This document shows, one piece after another, positions 1-9,641 of a stretch of DNA of 64,000 nucleotides. The DNA lies in the NCBI RefSeq assembly GCF_026191375.1, contig NZ_JAODTL010000041.1, positions 1 to 64,000 on the forward strand, in the 5' to 3' direction. Source of the DNA: Marinomonas pontica (GTDB lineage: Bacteria > Pseudomonadota > Gammaproteobacteria > Pseudomonadales > Marinomonadaceae). The notes beneath the pieces are model-generated. The model ran no database searches. It saw only the letters and a program-made list of their open reading frames with translations, and was not told where the DNA came from. Made by a program: the position numbers and the translations under genes. The number at the start of each line of letters is the position of its first letter. Positions within the stretch are counted from its first letter, which is position 1.

Positions 1-40
1 TTCATTATTTTTCAAATTGATGGAAAAAGAGCAAAAAACA

Positions 41-66
41 AAAAAAGACACCGAAGTGTCTTTTTT
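41..66. terminator. Bidirectional rho-independent terminator, tyrS side
   Basis: A run of six A, a five-base stem GACAC/GTGTC with a CGAA tetraloop, then six T. It lies just after the tyrS stop on the minus strand and is symmetric, so it could stop transcripts from either side. Confidence 0.85.
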
Positions 67-102
67 GCATATCTCATTGAGCCAGTCAGTTAGCATCATG
101 CT

Positions 103-1407
103 CTACAAAACAAATAAGTGATGCTTCTTCTTACCTAGCTTGACTAGGAAGTATTTACCGAAGTAGCCATTCTCAGCAGTGAAAATGTCGGCTGCCGCCA
201 TATTGTCATCCAGGCCTTTCGCAACACCATTAACAAATACAGAGCTGCGTTGCAGTGCATCTTTGACTTGCTTACCGCTTGCCGCCAAGCCTGCATCAGC
301 CATCAAAGTAGTCAATGGCGTCTCGACAAGATTCATACCTGACAAAGAGCTACTCGGCAAACCATCAAGCTGAATCTGCTCTAAATCCTGTTCACTCAGT
401 TTATCTGCTTCACCACTGAATAATGCATTAGTAATCCGCTCTGCGGCCTGTAAACCTTCCTCACCATGAACCAACTTAGTTGCTTCACGAGCAAGAATGG
501 ATTGCGCTTGCGGTTTAACACCACTTTCCTGATCTGCTTTTTCAATAGCATCAATTTCTTCAAGACTTAAGAAAGTGAAGAACTTCAAAAACTTATACAC
601 ATCAGCGTCAGCCGTATTCATCCAAAACTGGTAAAAGGCATATTGACTCGTTTTAGCAGGATCTAGCCATACCGCTCCAGATTCCGTCTTGCCAAATTTC
701 GTACCGTCAGACTTAGTAACCAATGGCACAGTTAAACCAAAGGTCTGTGCTTGATTTTGTCGACGAGAAAGATCAATACCTCCAACGATATTCCCCCATT
801 GATCACTGCCACCAATCTGTAGAGTACAATCGTAAGCGCGATTTAATTCAGCAAAGTCCATCCCCTGCAACAAAGCATAAGAAAACTCCGTAAAAGAGAT
901 TCCAGCCCCTTCTCTATTCAGGCGCTGCTGTACAGACTCTTTATTAATCATTGCATTGACTGAGAAGTGTTTGCCAATATCGCGCAAGAAGTCCAGAACA
1001 CTCATTTCTCCTGCCCAGTCCAAGTTGTTTACAACTCGCGCTGGGTTAGAAACGTTATCAAATTTAACAAATTGACTTACTTGACCACGAATTTTTTCAG
1101 CCCAACCCGCCACTACATCCGATGTATTTAGTTGCCGCTCTGCAGCTTTAAAGCTTGGGTCACCAATTAACCCTGTTGCACCACCAACAAGAGCAATAGG
1201 GTTATGGCCTGCGTCCTGAAAACGTTTCAACACCAAAAGAGGAACAAGATGACCTAGGTGCAAGCTGTCTGCCGTTGGATCAAAACCACAATAAAGCGTA
1301 CGACTCTCACCATCTAGATGTTTTTTTAGCTCTTCTTCCGCCGTCATTTGGGCGACAAGTCCACGAGCTTGCAAGTCATTCAACAGGTCTTTACTGCTTA
1401 CAGTCAT
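103..1407 (-). CDS. tyrS: Tyrosyl-tRNA synthetase
   Basis: Charges tRNA-Tyr with tyrosine in the cytoplasm; class I synthetase of the TyrRS/TrpRS type. Visible landmarks are [12 protein letters not shown] at about residues 39-50, running into the HIGH-type motif HLGHL (50-54), and the KMSKS-equivalent KFGKTESG near residue 240. A C-terminal S4-like RNA-binding stretch ([16 protein letters not shown]) follows. At 434 aa it is longer than the classical E. coli enzyme, within the range of the proteobacterial TyrS group. The frame extends 14 codons upstream, but the ATG at 1407 gives the conventional N-terminus. It is transcribed alone, divergent from the M23 peptidase gene; that pairing is common in pseudomonads and relatives. 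Confidence 0.97.
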   Translation of the reverse strand: MTVSSKDLLNDLQARGLVAQMTAEEELKKHLDGESRTLYCGFDPTADSLHLGHLVPLLVLKRFQDAGHNPIALVGGATGLIGDPSFKAAERQLNTSDVVAGWAEKIRGQVSQFVKFDNVSNPARVVNNLDWAGEMSVLDFLRDIGKHFSVNAMINKESVQQRLNREGAGISFTEFSYALLQGMDFAELNRAYDCTLQIGGSDQWGNIVGGIDLSRRQNQAQTFGLTVPLVTKSDGTKFGKTESGAVWLDPAKTSQYAFYQFWMNTADADVYKFLKFFTFLSLEEIDAIEKADQESGVKPQAQSILAREATKLVHGEEGLQAAERITNALFSGEADKLSEQDLEQIQLDGLPSSSLSGMNLVETPLTTLMADAGLAASGKQVKDALQRSSVFVNGVAKGLDDNMAAADIFTAENGYFGKYFLVKLGKKKHHLFVL

Positions 1408-1513
1408 TATTTTGATCCATATCCTAGTTAGTTTATCGTACTTAAGCATTCAATTATAAAAGTAATATTGGTAGGATTATAAGGCTTTTATAAAGATTTT
1501 TCGGGTACATATT

Positions 1514-2923
1514 TTGATAAAGTTATTACCAACAAAGCATTTACTGTTGATTGCCGCTGTAAGTGCACTTCTGGCCATAGTACTTATAGCCATTCCAGAA
1601 GAAGAAACCGATGGGAACGAACTGATCTCCATTGACGCCAGTTTTGAGATAGTCGATCAGTCGAAACTTATGCTGCACGACCTACAAAGTCTTAGCCCAA
1701 ACACCACACAACCTTTAGTCAACACAACACAGAACACAAGCATTGCTAGTAATAGCTATGATATTCCAGCGCCCGAAGCCTTAGTCAAAAAAACCAGCGC
1801 ACCAACATTCAAAAAGCAGTCCGTTGAAGTAAAGCCTGGGGATTCACTATCAAAAATACTATCCAATGCGGGGATCTCAGCCCAAGATATTTACAAGGTG
1901 TCACAAGCAGATAAAAAGCAAAAAACACTAGTCCAGATGAGACCGGGGCAAACCATTCAATTTACAACCAATGAGGCTTCGGGTGAATTATCAGAATTAA
2001 CACTGACTTTAAACAGACTAGACAGCGTCACCTTTGAACGCAACGAAGACGAGTATAAAAGAAGTGAAGCTTCAAGAACCCCTGACATTTCACAAACTTA
2101 TAAAGAAGCCGAAATTAACAACTCATTATTTGTTGATGGGCTTCGTGCTGGAATAGACCAACCACTACTTATCGAATTAGCGAATATTTTTGGCTGGGAC
2201 ATCGACTTTGCATTAGATATCCGCAAAGGGGATAGCCTTAGCGTGCTATACGAAGAAAAATTTCTTGATGGTGAAAAAATAGCAAATGGCAACATCATTG
2301 CTGCACAGTTCATCAACAATGGCAGAACGTATCAAGCCATTAGGTATAAAACGGATAAAGGAGCCAACTACTACACACCCGATGGCTTAGCGATGCGAAA
2401 AGCATTTATACGCACCCCTGTCGATTTCACAAGAATTTCGTCCAAATTCAATCCAAACAGACTCCATCCTATTTTCAAAACAAGCAGACCACATCGAGGT
2501 GTAGACTACGCGGCGGCGAGCGGCACTCCAGTCAAAGCAGCTGGTGATGGAAAAGTATCTTTTGCTGGTAAACAAAACGGTTATGGTAATGTCGTCATCA
2601 TTGACCACGGTAGAGGTTACCAAACCCTTTATGCCCATTTGAAAGGTTTTGCAAGAGGTATAAAACGAGGTAGCCGAGTTCAACAAGGCAAAATCATTGC
2701 TTATGTCGGCCAAACGGGCTGGGCGACTGGCCCACACTTACATTATGAATTCAGAATAAACGGCACACATAAAAATCCAGTTACAGTCAAATTGCCCAAT
2801 GACGATCCTATGCCAAAAAATGATTTAAAAGAATTTTTACCTTATGCCAAGAAAGTGGTTGCCACTTTAGCCAACTCACACTCGCCTTCATTTGCACAAA
2901 AGCTGGCCTCACTTAAGGAGTGA
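1514..2923 (+). CDS. M23 family murein endopeptidase with LysM/OapA-like domain
   Basis: Predicted periplasmic peptidoglycan hydrolase of the MepM/YebA type, cutting murein cross-links. The start is TTG, because no ATG precedes the hydrophobic anchor at residues 9-27, which is an uncleaved signal anchor or signal peptide. A LysM/OapA-like segment (VKPGDSLSKILSNAGIS) begins near residue 113. The C-terminal peptidase domain has HRGVDY near 326, YAHL near 373 and HLHYE near 407, which supply the zinc and catalytic residues, so the enzyme looks active. Length is 469 aa, normal for the family. Divergent from tyrS and closed by the terminator at 2941-2970. The TTG start has no strong ribosome site, so the exact N-terminus is the uncertain part. 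Confidence 0.93.
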   Translation: MIKLLPTKHLLLIAAVSALLAIVLIAIPEEETDGNELISIDASFEIVDQSKLMLHDLQSLSPNTTQPLVNTTQNTSIASNSYDIPAPEALVKKTSAPTFKKQSVEVKPGDSLSKILSNAGISAQDIYKVSQADKKQKTLVQMRPGQTIQFTTNEASGELSELTLTLNRLDSVTFERNEDEYKRSEASRTPDISQTYKEAEINNSLFVDGLRAGIDQPLLIELANIFGWDIDFALDIRKGDSLSVLYEEKFLDGEKIANGNIIAAQFINNGRTYQAIRYKTDKGANYYTPDGLAMRKAFIRTPVDFTRISSKFNPNRLHPIFKTSRPHRGVDYAAASGTPVKAAGDGKVSFAGKQNGYGNVVIIDHGRGYQTLYAHLKGFARGIKRGSRVQQGKIIAYVGQTGWATGPHLHYEFRINGTHKNPVTVKLPNDDPMPKNDLKEFLPYAKKVVATLANSHSPSFAQKLASLKE

Positions 2924-2940
2924 ACCATCAAACAGGCATA

Positions 2941-2970
2941 AAAAAAGCAGCCTGTTGGCTGCTTTTTTTT
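2941..2970. terminator. Bidirectional terminator between M23 peptidase and trxA
   Basis: Stem AAAAAAGCAGCC / GGCTGCTTTTTT with a TGTT loop, flanked by A and T tracts. It sits between two converging genes and can serve both. Confidence 0.92.
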
Positions 2971-2988
2971 ATGAAACTCAACACTAAG

Positions 2989-3315
2989 TTAGATTGCGCC
3001 GTTCACAAAATCAATCAATTGAGATTTAGAAACTGCACCCACTTTAGTTGCAACCACTTCACCACCTTTAACGATTAGCAATGTAGGAATGCCACGAACG
3101 TTATATTTAGGCGCTGTTTCTTGGTTTTCATCCACGTTCAGCTTAACCACTTTGATTTTACCAGCGTATTCAGCTGCAACGTCTTCCAAAACTGGTGCAA
3201 TCATTTTACATGGACCACACCAAGGCGCCCAAAAATCCACAAGTACTGGGATATCTGAATTCAATACGTCTTCTGCAAATTGAGCATCTGTAATCTGGAT
3301 TGTATTCTCACTCAT
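2989..3315 (-). CDS. trxA: Thioredoxin 1
   Basis: Small cytoplasmic dithiol-disulfide carrier that reduces ribonucleotide reductase, PAPS reductase and other partners. The active site WCGPC is at residues 32-36, preceded by DFWAP, and the cis-proline loop GIPTLL lies near residue 75. Length is 108 aa, as expected. The ATG has a GAGGACTT ribosome site. Single gene facing a shared terminator. In many relatives trxA sits beside rho, but rho is not in this window. Confidence 0.98.
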   Translation of the reverse strand: MSENTIQITDAQFAEDVLNSDIPVLVDFWAPWCGPCKMIAPVLEDVAAEYAGKIKVVKLNVDENQETAPKYNVRGIPTLLIVKGGEVVATKVGAVSKSQLIDFVNGAI

Positions 3316-3418
3316 TTATAAGTCCTCAAAATCTATGTTTAACCAATGAATGTGGCTAGTGTATCACTAAATGATTTGGGTAAAAATGCGTTCAAACAAA
3401 TTAAGATAATAGAAAAAA

Positions 3419-4132
3419 CTATCTTAATAAAGAACGAATCACTGTCGGTAATTCTAGCAACGAATGCACCTCAGCATGAGACCGAGCACCCCACTCGTCT
3501 CCCCAGTGTTGCGCCCCATGGCGATTAAACCAAATACTTTTCGCGCCTGCGTTAGATGCGCCAAAGACATCATCCACAGGGTGATCTCCCACATGAACAA
3601 GCTCAGATAAATCTACGCCCGCTTTTTTTGCTGCTATTGAAAACACATCAACAGCAGGCTTAGCGATACCAACTTGATCAGCCCGAACTGCAAAATCAAA
3701 ATACTGTCCAAGCCCAACATAAGGATGAAAAACATCGGCATTACCATTCGTAATGACCGCTAACGAGTACTCTTGGCTTAACGCCTCCAACACATCAATG
3801 GCATGCGGGTACAGATCCACTTTTTGGCGCCACTCACAAAAATGAGCCAGCGCAGCCGCTGCAACAGACTCAGCTTCTTCGGATGGAAGCCCAAATTGTT
3901 TTAGCGCCAATTTATAAACAGCAAGGCGGAGCTGTGTGAGATTAGGAGCAAGTTCTGGTGTTACCGAGAGCACTTTTTTCTTTAGTTCGTCTTGTACTGA
4001 CAAAGAATAGGCAGAGGAAAAGCCAGGAAAACGCACCTCAAACCAAGCCGCCATGGCGTATTCAGCCCGAGTAATAACAGGTGAAACATCCCACAGGGTA
4101 TTATCTAAATCGAAGGTAATCAAAACGGTCAT
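3419..4132 (-). CDS. yigB: HAD-IA phosphatase, YigB-like
   Basis: Haloacid-dehalogenase superfamily phosphatase. E. coli YigB dephosphorylates 5-amino-6-(5-phosphoribitylamino)uracil in flavin synthesis; transfer of that activity here is by resemblance and position. Motif I is DLDNTLWD, with nucleophile Asp8 and Asp10. A GDHPVDDVFGA motif IV region lies near residue 183, and ITNGNAD is motif II. It has 237 aa. Its ATG overlaps the stop of the DUF484 gene by four bases (ATGA), which means translational coupling. In E. coli xerC lies between these two genes; it is absent here. Confidence 0.85.
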   Translation of the reverse strand: MTVLITFDLDNTLWDVSPVITRAEYAMAAWFEVRFPGFSSAYSLSVQDELKKKVLSVTPELAPNLTQLRLAVYKLALKQFGLPSEEAESVAAAALAHFCEWRQKVDLYPHAIDVLEALSQEYSLAVITNGNADVFHPYVGLGQYFDFAVRADQVGIAKPAVDVFSIAAKKAGVDLSELVHVGDHPVDDVFGASNAGAKSIWFNRHGAQHWGDEWGARSHAEVHSLLELPTVIRSLLR

Positions 4133-4794
4133 GGCAATAACCTCAACACAATCGCACTTAATAGGTCTGCAATGTATTGAAGAAACAAAGCTCCCTTTTC
4201 TTTATCAAACGCTGACTTACTCTCGGCTCCCAGCACAAGCACGCCGCACTTTCTCACCTCTCCTCCTTCTCGTGAAAGAAGCGGTAAAACGGCAACAGAG
4301 TGAATTGACGAAGCGTCATCAGGGAAAAGAAAGTTCATTTCATTGGTTGGCAACATGCCACAGAAACAATTGATAAAGCCTGCAGAGTGAGATAAAAAGA
4401 CATCGTCTTCCACCAGCTTATGACTTCTCACAGCGCTGTCAGGAAAATCACCAAACAATACCAATGCATGATGGGATACTTCAAAGTCGTCTCTCACCAT
4501 GTCATCGATAATAACAGCCAAGTCATCCAAAGAACGGCAAGTCAGCCCCGCTAATACCAAGCGACGACTTTTCTGCATGGTCGATTCGTTTTCACGAGCC
4601 ACTTTTATTAGACGATCAAATTCAGCTCGATACTCAGCTGTCGTTTTACGCAATAAATGCACTTGATATTCCAGTAACGACGTCACCTTTCCATTAACTG
4701 GATGAGGAAGATTAAGACTCTCCAACAAATCAGTATTCCGAACAAAAAAGTCCGGCGTATTTGACAAGTATTGAATAACTTCTTCTTCGCTCAT
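4129..4794 (-). CDS. DUF484 family protein
   Basis: Function unknown. The family (YigA in E. coli) is nearly always next to dapF and xerC and carries a C-terminal GAF-like domain. The N-terminus SEEEVIQYLSNTPDFFVRN is the family hallmark. A short coiled region follows at about residues 45-75, then a GAF-like half ending at residue 221. It sits 7 bases after dapF and overlaps the next gene by four bases, so it belongs to the lptM-lysA-dapF transcription unit. Confidence 0.9.
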   Translation of the reverse strand: MSEEEVIQYLSNTPDFFVRNTDLLESLNLPHPVNGKVTSLLEYQVHLLRKTTAEYRAEFDRLIKVARENESTMQKSRRLVLAGLTCRSLDDLAVIIDDMVRDDFEVSHHALVLFGDFPDSAVRSHKLVEDDVFLSHSAGFINCFCGMLPTNEMNFLFPDDASSIHSVAVLPLLSREGGEVRKCGVLVLGAESKSAFDKEKGALFLQYIADLLSAIVLRLLP

Positions 4795-4801
4795 AATTCC
4801 T

Positions 4802-5632
4802 CTATAGGTAAATTTGACCTTCGAATACTTTCTCAGCAGGACCCGTCATTAAAATGGGAGTCCCCTCACCTTGCCATTCAATGTGCAGATCACCACCACG
4901 CAAATGAGCGGTTACTTTAGGAGATAACCACCCTTGCTTAATGCCCGCAACGACAGCGGCGCAGGCTCCAGTGCCACAAGCTTGTGTTTCACCTACCCCA
5001 CGCTCATAAACGCGCAAGTTGATTTCATCAGGGCTAATAACCTGCATAAAACCCACATTCACCTTTCTAGGAAAACGTTCATGACACTCAATCAAAGCCC
5101 CCACTCTAGTGACTTCCTCATCAAGAAGCTGATCCACTTTGATCACAGCATGAGGATTACCAACGGACACAGGTGTCATAAAATACTCTGTATCACCAGC
5201 CATAATACTATAAAGCCCATTACAAGGATCGGCCGTAAATGGCAAATCTTGCGGCTCAAAACTCGGCGATCCCATGTCTACTGTCACCAAGCCTGCGTCC
5301 AGTACGCGCAATTGAATCGAGCCACGTTTTGTTTCTACATTGATAATGCGTTTATTCGTTAACTCACGGTCTAAAACAAACTTAGCAAAACAACGAGCAC
5401 CGTTTCCGCAATGCTCAACTTCACTGCCATCCGAATTATAAATGCGGTATCGAAAGTCCATGTCAGGATCAGTGGGCGGCTCAACCACCAAAAGTTGATC
5501 AAAACCGATCCCCCAGTTACGATCACTCAGTCTCTCGATCTGCTGCTTATTAAAAAACACCTTACGAGACACCGCATCCACTACAACAAAATCATTTCCT
5601 AAACCATGCATTTTGGTAAATTTTAATAACAC
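4802..5632 (-). CDS. dapF: Diaminopimelate epimerase
   Basis: Converts LL- to meso-diaminopimelate, needed for lysine and for peptidoglycan cross-links. It uses two cysteines instead of a cofactor, visible in EHCGNGARC near residue 73 and in QACGTGAC near residue 218. Start chosen at GTG 5632: a GAGGAG ribosome site lies six bases upstream, and the protein then begins MLLKFTKMHGLGNDF, the usual N-terminus. The open frame runs 11 codons further, overlapping lysA, without a ribosome site. Length 276 aa. It follows lysA after 10 bases. Confidence 0.97.
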   Translation of the reverse strand: MLLKFTKMHGLGNDFVVVDAVSRKVFFNKQQIERLSDRNWGIGFDQLLVVEPPTDPDMDFRYRIYNSDGSEVEHCGNGARCFAKFVLDRELTNKRIINVETKRGSIQLRVLDAGLVTVDMGSPSFEPQDLPFTADPCNGLYSIMAGDTEYFMTPVSVGNPHAVIKVDQLLDEEVTRVGALIECHERFPRKVNVGFMQVISPDEINLRVYERGVGETQACGTGACAAVVAGIKQGWLSPKVTAHLRGGDLHIEWQGEGTPILMTGPAEKVFEGQIYL

Positions 5633-5642
5633 GATGAACTCC

Positions 5643-6896
5643 TCAGTCTGGCAAAATTTGCTCACCAGCTAACTGATGTTCAATCGTTTCACGAGCACGG
5701 ATCAAATACGTTTTGTCACCGTCCACCATCACCTCGGCGGCGCGATTACGGCTATTGTAATTCGATGACATAGTAAAGCCATAAGCCCCAGCCGAACGAA
5801 CAGCCAACAAATCACCAGCCTGAATGTCCAACTCTCGATCTTTACCTAAAAAGTCACCTGTCTCACAAATAGGACCAACAAGATCATAGTTGCGTTTACC
5901 TTCTGGCGTCGGCAACAAAGACACAGGAACAATGTTCATCCAAGCGCCGTACAAAGAAGGGCGAATAAGATCATTCATTGCGCCATCAATAATGGCGAAG
6001 TTTTTATGTGGATTGCATTTCAAAAACTCAACTTGAGTCACTAATACACCAGCATTAGCCGCAATAGAGCGCCCGGGTTCGAACGCCAATTCGAAATCCA
6101 TACCTTTTACTTTATCCAATAAGAGCTTGGCATATTCAGCAGGCTCAGGTGGTACTTCGTCACGATAGCGAACCCCCAAACCACCACCCAAATCAAGGTG
6201 TTTAATCTGAATACCTTCTGCTGACAGCTGATCCACCAAGCCAATTAGGCGGTCAAATGTGTCCAAAAAGGGTTTAAGTTCAGTTAATTGGGAACCGATA
6301 TGACAGTCCACGCCCATGACATTTAAATGTGGCAGTGAGTGCGCAATTTTATAAATTCGAACCGCGTCCTTGATATCGATTCCAAATTTATTTTCTTTCA
6401 AACCTGTGGAAATGTAAGGATGGGTTTTTGCATCCACATCAGGGTTAACACGCAAAGACACAGGAGCAGTCTTACCCATTTCCCCAGCCACCTCATTTAA
6501 GCGGTACAGTTCTGCTTCAGATTCCACGTTGAAACAGTGGATGCCCACTTCCAACGCTCTGCGCATTTCCACCGCCTGCTTGCCTAACCCGGAAAACATC
6601 ACTTTTGATGGATCGCCACCCGCTTTCAAGACCCGCTCTAGCTCACCGATGGAGACAATATCAAAGCCTGATCCCAAACGAGCCAAAACGTTCAAAATAG
6701 CAATATTCGAACACGCTTTTACTGCATAGCAGATAAGTGTTGGGTGTGACGCAAACGCATCGGCATAGGCCTTATAATGACGTTCCAGTGTTGCTCTTGA
6801 ATAAACGTAACATGGTGTACCATATTGATTAGCAATATCAGACAACGCCACATTTTCAGCATGCAGTGCTTGATTAGAATAATTAAAAAAGTCCAA
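5643..6896 (-). CDS. lysA: Diaminopimelate decarboxylase
   Basis: Last step of lysine synthesis: PLP-dependent decarboxylation of meso-diaminopimelate. A fold-III PLP enzyme. The PLP lysine is K60 in CYAVKACSN. Other landmarks are DCHIGSQL, the glycine-rich GGGLGVRY and EPGRSIAANAG. The second active-site region, with GPICETGDFL, contains the cysteine contributed across the dimer. Length 417 aa is typical. It lies between lptM (upstream) and dapF, forming a lysine and cell-wall unit. Confidence 0.98.
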   Translation of the reverse strand: MDFFNYSNQALHAENVALSDIANQYGTPCYVYSRATLERHYKAYADAFASHPTLICYAVKACSNIAILNVLARLGSGFDIVSIGELERVLKAGGDPSKVMFSGLGKQAVEMRRALEVGIHCFNVESEAELYRLNEVAGEMGKTAPVSLRVNPDVDAKTHPYISTGLKENKFGIDIKDAVRIYKIAHSLPHLNVMGVDCHIGSQLTELKPFLDTFDRLIGLVDQLSAEGIQIKHLDLGGGLGVRYRDEVPPEPAEYAKLLLDKVKGMDFELAFEPGRSIAANAGVLVTQVEFLKCNPHKNFAIIDGAMNDLIRPSLYGAWMNIVPVSLLPTPEGKRNYDLVGPICETGDFLGKDRELDIQAGDLLAVRSAGAYGFTMSSNYNSRNRAAEVMVDGDKTYLIRARETIEHQLAGEQILPD

Positions 6897-6910
6897 AAGG
6901 GGATCCTCAG

Positions 6911-7030
6911 CTATAAAGACGATTCTTGTTGCGGCATATCAGCTGTGTCTGTTGGCAAATAAAGCGCCCCTTTATTTCCACAAGCGGCCAAAAAAACAGC
7001 CAAAACACACACTGAAATCCACTTCACCAT
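6911..7030 (-). CDS. lptM: LptM (YifL)-like small lipoprotein
   Basis: A 39-aa lipoprotein: MVKWISVCVLAVFLAACGNKG followed by a short tail ending SSL. The lipobox LAAC places the lipidated cysteine at residue 17, and CGNKGALYLP is the family signature. In E. coli LptM binds the LPS translocon LptD/LptE and aids its disulfide maturation; its gene likewise precedes dapF and lysA-type genes. Here it lies 14 bases upstream of lysA on the same strand. Small, but signal, lipobox, signature and position all agree. Confidence 0.9.
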   Translation of the reverse strand: MVKWISVCVLAVFLAACGNKGALYLPTDTADMPQQESSL

Positions 7031-7206
7031 CGTCTTATCTCTTCTATTTTTGATTCAGACAGTATACCTTGCAGCCAGTTCGTTTCCCAACCCCAGCAGA
7101 CCAATTACACAGATATTCTTTTCTTAAAATTCTTTACTTAATGGGCAAATATCTCTGTGTTTAAATTTGGTATATTAATCTGAGACAAGACATTCACTGA
7201 TACAAA

Positions 7207-8028
7207 ATGGGCTCTACTATCGTCAACCAACCAGATCAAGACACAAAACCATCCATAAAACACCGAGTGGCGCCATGGGCGACAGCACTGTTGTGCGCAA
7301 TATCGATACATATACTGATACTGAACCTGATGCAGGTCCAACAGTGGTTTGACATTGATACACCAGCATCACAGTTTGAGATGCTACTACTGCCAACCCA
7401 ACCTGAAGGCTCAACGCCTGAAACACCCAAAGCGATAACCGAGACGACACAGTACGATACCGCCAACGATCAAGACGCGCCCAGTTTTTTAACGCCCGAC
7501 ATTGAAAGCACCCAACCCGCACCGAATACCCAAGACGTATCCTCTATCCGAGACATAGGGCCTATTAACGAAGTAGACATTGTAAATGACAACATTACCC
7601 CTGATGAAACAACCTCAAGCTTGACGCCCTCAACAATAGACTCTTCCAAGCCAGCCTTACTGGACTTATCTAACATTTCGCTTTCAGCTGACACAAAAGA
7701 CACCGCTTTAGTGGGTGTCTTTTCAGAAGAGTTACGAAACAAAATCTCGGCATCCAAAGAAGCCCAAAAAGAATATCTTAAAGGCCTAACAAAAGAGGTG
7801 GATTATCCCATCACAAAAGACGCAGACGGAACACGCTATGTGAATATAAAAGGAGTCTGTTGGCGACTTCCACCAGAGGGCAGTAATGAAGGATGGGCTA
7901 TTGTATTCGATGGTTGCGGAGTGAAATCCGATTTATTCCACTTCGAGCTAAACATTTCACCCAGCGTGCTTACGAATGAATTACTAGGTCCGGATTCACC
8001 ATTCAACCTAAACCAGCCCACAAAATAA
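7207..8028 (+). CDS. TonB-like membrane-anchored protein of unknown function
   Basis: Not recognised as a named family. The N-terminus is basic and followed by one membrane segment at about residues 27-44, reminiscent of TonB anchors (a histidine sits inside the helix: AISIHILIL). Residues 60-170 are a low-complexity Pro/Thr/Ser/Asp-rich spacer. The C-terminal 80 residues look folded, with two cysteines (GVCWRL and DGCGVK) that could form a disulfide if periplasmic. There is no recognisable TonB C-terminal fold. It is divergent from lptM-lysA. I infer an inner-membrane protein with a periplasmic domain reaching across the envelope; partner unknown. Confidence 0.75.
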   Translation: MGSTIVNQPDQDTKPSIKHRVAPWATALLCAISIHILILNLMQVQQWFDIDTPASQFEMLLLPTQPEGSTPETPKAITETTQYDTANDQDAPSFLTPDIESTQPAPNTQDVSSIRDIGPINEVDIVNDNITPDETTSSLTPSTIDSSKPALLDLSNISLSADTKDTALVGVFSEELRNKISASKEAQKEYLKGLTKEVDYPITKDADGTRYVNIKGVCWRLPPEGSNEGWAIVFDGCGVKSDLFHFELNISPSVLTNELLGPDSPFNLNQPTK

Positions 8029-8086
8029 AATGGCCACCCTAAGGCAGCCACTCTTCAACGCAAATAGCACTCACGAAGCAAACGAA

Positions 8087-9487
8087 CTATCGTTTTAGAA
8101 GCTCCGCTTTTGCACGCTCTACCGCCTGTAAAACTTGAGCAGGTGCTGTGCCACCAATATGGTCACGAGCAGCGACAGAACCTTCAAGTGTCAAAACATC
8201 AAAAACATCCGCTTCGATCATGCTACCGAAAGACTGCAGTTCCTCTAACGTCATTTCAGACAAGTCTTTGCCTTCTTTCACGCCATAACCCACCGCTTTA
8301 CCAACCACTTCGTGAGCATCACGGAAAGCGACACCATAACGAACCAAATAATCCGCCAAATCGGTCGCAGTAGAAAAGCCTCGGCGAGCGGCTTCGTACA
8401 TATGCTCTTTACGAGATTCGATCGCTGGGATCATATCGGCAAAAGCACGCAACGAACCTTTTAGCGTGTCTACTGTATCAAACAATGGCTCTTTGTCTTC
8501 TTGATTGTCTTTGTTGTACGCCAGACACTGAGATTTCATCAAAGTTAACAAGCCCATCAAATGTCCGTAAACACGGCCGGTTTTACCTCGAACCAATTCT
8601 GGCACATCAGGATTTTTCTTCTGCGGCATAATAGAAGAACCAGTGCAGAAACGGTCAGGTAGATAAATAAAGTTAAACTGAGCAGACACCCACATCACCA
8701 TTTCTTCCGCCCAACGAGACAAATGCATCATAATAATAGACGCTGTTGCCGTGAATTCGATGGCAAAATCTCGGTCACTGACGGAATCCAAAGAGTTGTA
8801 AGTCGGACGCTCAAACCCCAGCAATTCTGCTGTCATATGACGATCAATCGGATACGTTGTTCCAGCAAGTGCTGCCGCACCCAATGGCAAAATATTAATA
8901 CGCTTACGGCAATCCACTAAACGCTCATAATCACGTTGCGCCATTTCATACCACGCCATTAAATGATGGCCAAATGTAACGGGCTGAGCGGTTTGCAAAT
9001 GCGTAAAGCCAGGCATAATGGTATTGGCTTCTTTTTCAGCCAAGCTCAAAATACCTTGCTGCAGGCGAGTCACTTCTTCTAGCAAGAAATCCACTTCATC
9101 GCGCATGTACAAACGAATGTCTGTTGCAACTTGGTCATTACGAGAACGGCCAGTGTGCAGCTTCTTACCCGTGATACCAATTTTTTGCGTTAAACGAGCC
9201 TCAATGTTCATATGAACATCTTCCAACTCGATCGACCAAGCAAATTCGCCACGAGCAATTTCATCTTCAATTTCGGTCAGACCCTGAATAATCTGATCTC
9301 GTTCTTCTGCCGTCAAAACCCCTACGCTGGCCAACATTTTGCCGTGCGCAATGGACCCTTGAATATCCTGCTTTGCCATACGTTGATCAAATTCAACAGA
9401 CGCGGTAAAACGCGCAACAAACGCATCGACAGGCTCAGAAAAACGACCACCCCATTGCTGGTTCGTGGTTTTATTAGTATCAGTCAT
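8087..9487 (-). CDS. argH: Argininosuccinate lyase
   Basis: Final arginine step: splits argininosuccinate into arginine and fumarate. A fumarase/aspartase superfamily homotetramer. The signature [12 protein letters not shown] is intact; [12 protein letters not shown] and [13 protein letters not shown] supply the active-site regions. 466 aa from the ATG at 9487. A GTG five codons upstream is in frame, but the GGGA before the ATG fits better. It faces away from hemC with about 150 bases between the starts, as in pseudomonads. Confidence 0.98.
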   Translation of the reverse strand: MTDTNKTTNQQWGGRFSEPVDAFVARFTASVEFDQRMAKQDIQGSIAHGKMLASVGVLTAEERDQIIQGLTEIEDEIARGEFAWSIELEDVHMNIEARLTQKIGITGKKLHTGRSRNDQVATDIRLYMRDEVDFLLEEVTRLQQGILSLAEKEANTIMPGFTHLQTAQPVTFGHHLMAWYEMAQRDYERLVDCRKRINILPLGAAALAGTTYPIDRHMTAELLGFERPTYNSLDSVSDRDFAIEFTATASIIMMHLSRWAEEMVMWVSAQFNFIYLPDRFCTGSSIMPQKKNPDVPELVRGKTGRVYGHLMGLLTLMKSQCLAYNKDNQEDKEPLFDTVDTLKGSLRAFADMIPAIESRKEHMYEAARRGFSTATDLADYLVRYGVAFRDAHEVVGKAVGYGVKEGKDLSEMTLEELQSFGSMIEADVFDVLTLEGSVAARDHIGGTAPAQVLQAVERAKAELLKR

Positions 9488-9641
9488 TCGGTTGGTTCCC
9501 ACACAAATTCAAACAGCTGCCAAGAGTACATTAAGCGCCCCGACTTATAAAGTATTGAAAGATGACGAGTGTCGTCATAGCGAGTATCATAATGCCGATA
9601 TTTTAGAGACATTTATCCCACCAAACTCACTAGGAGACGCA

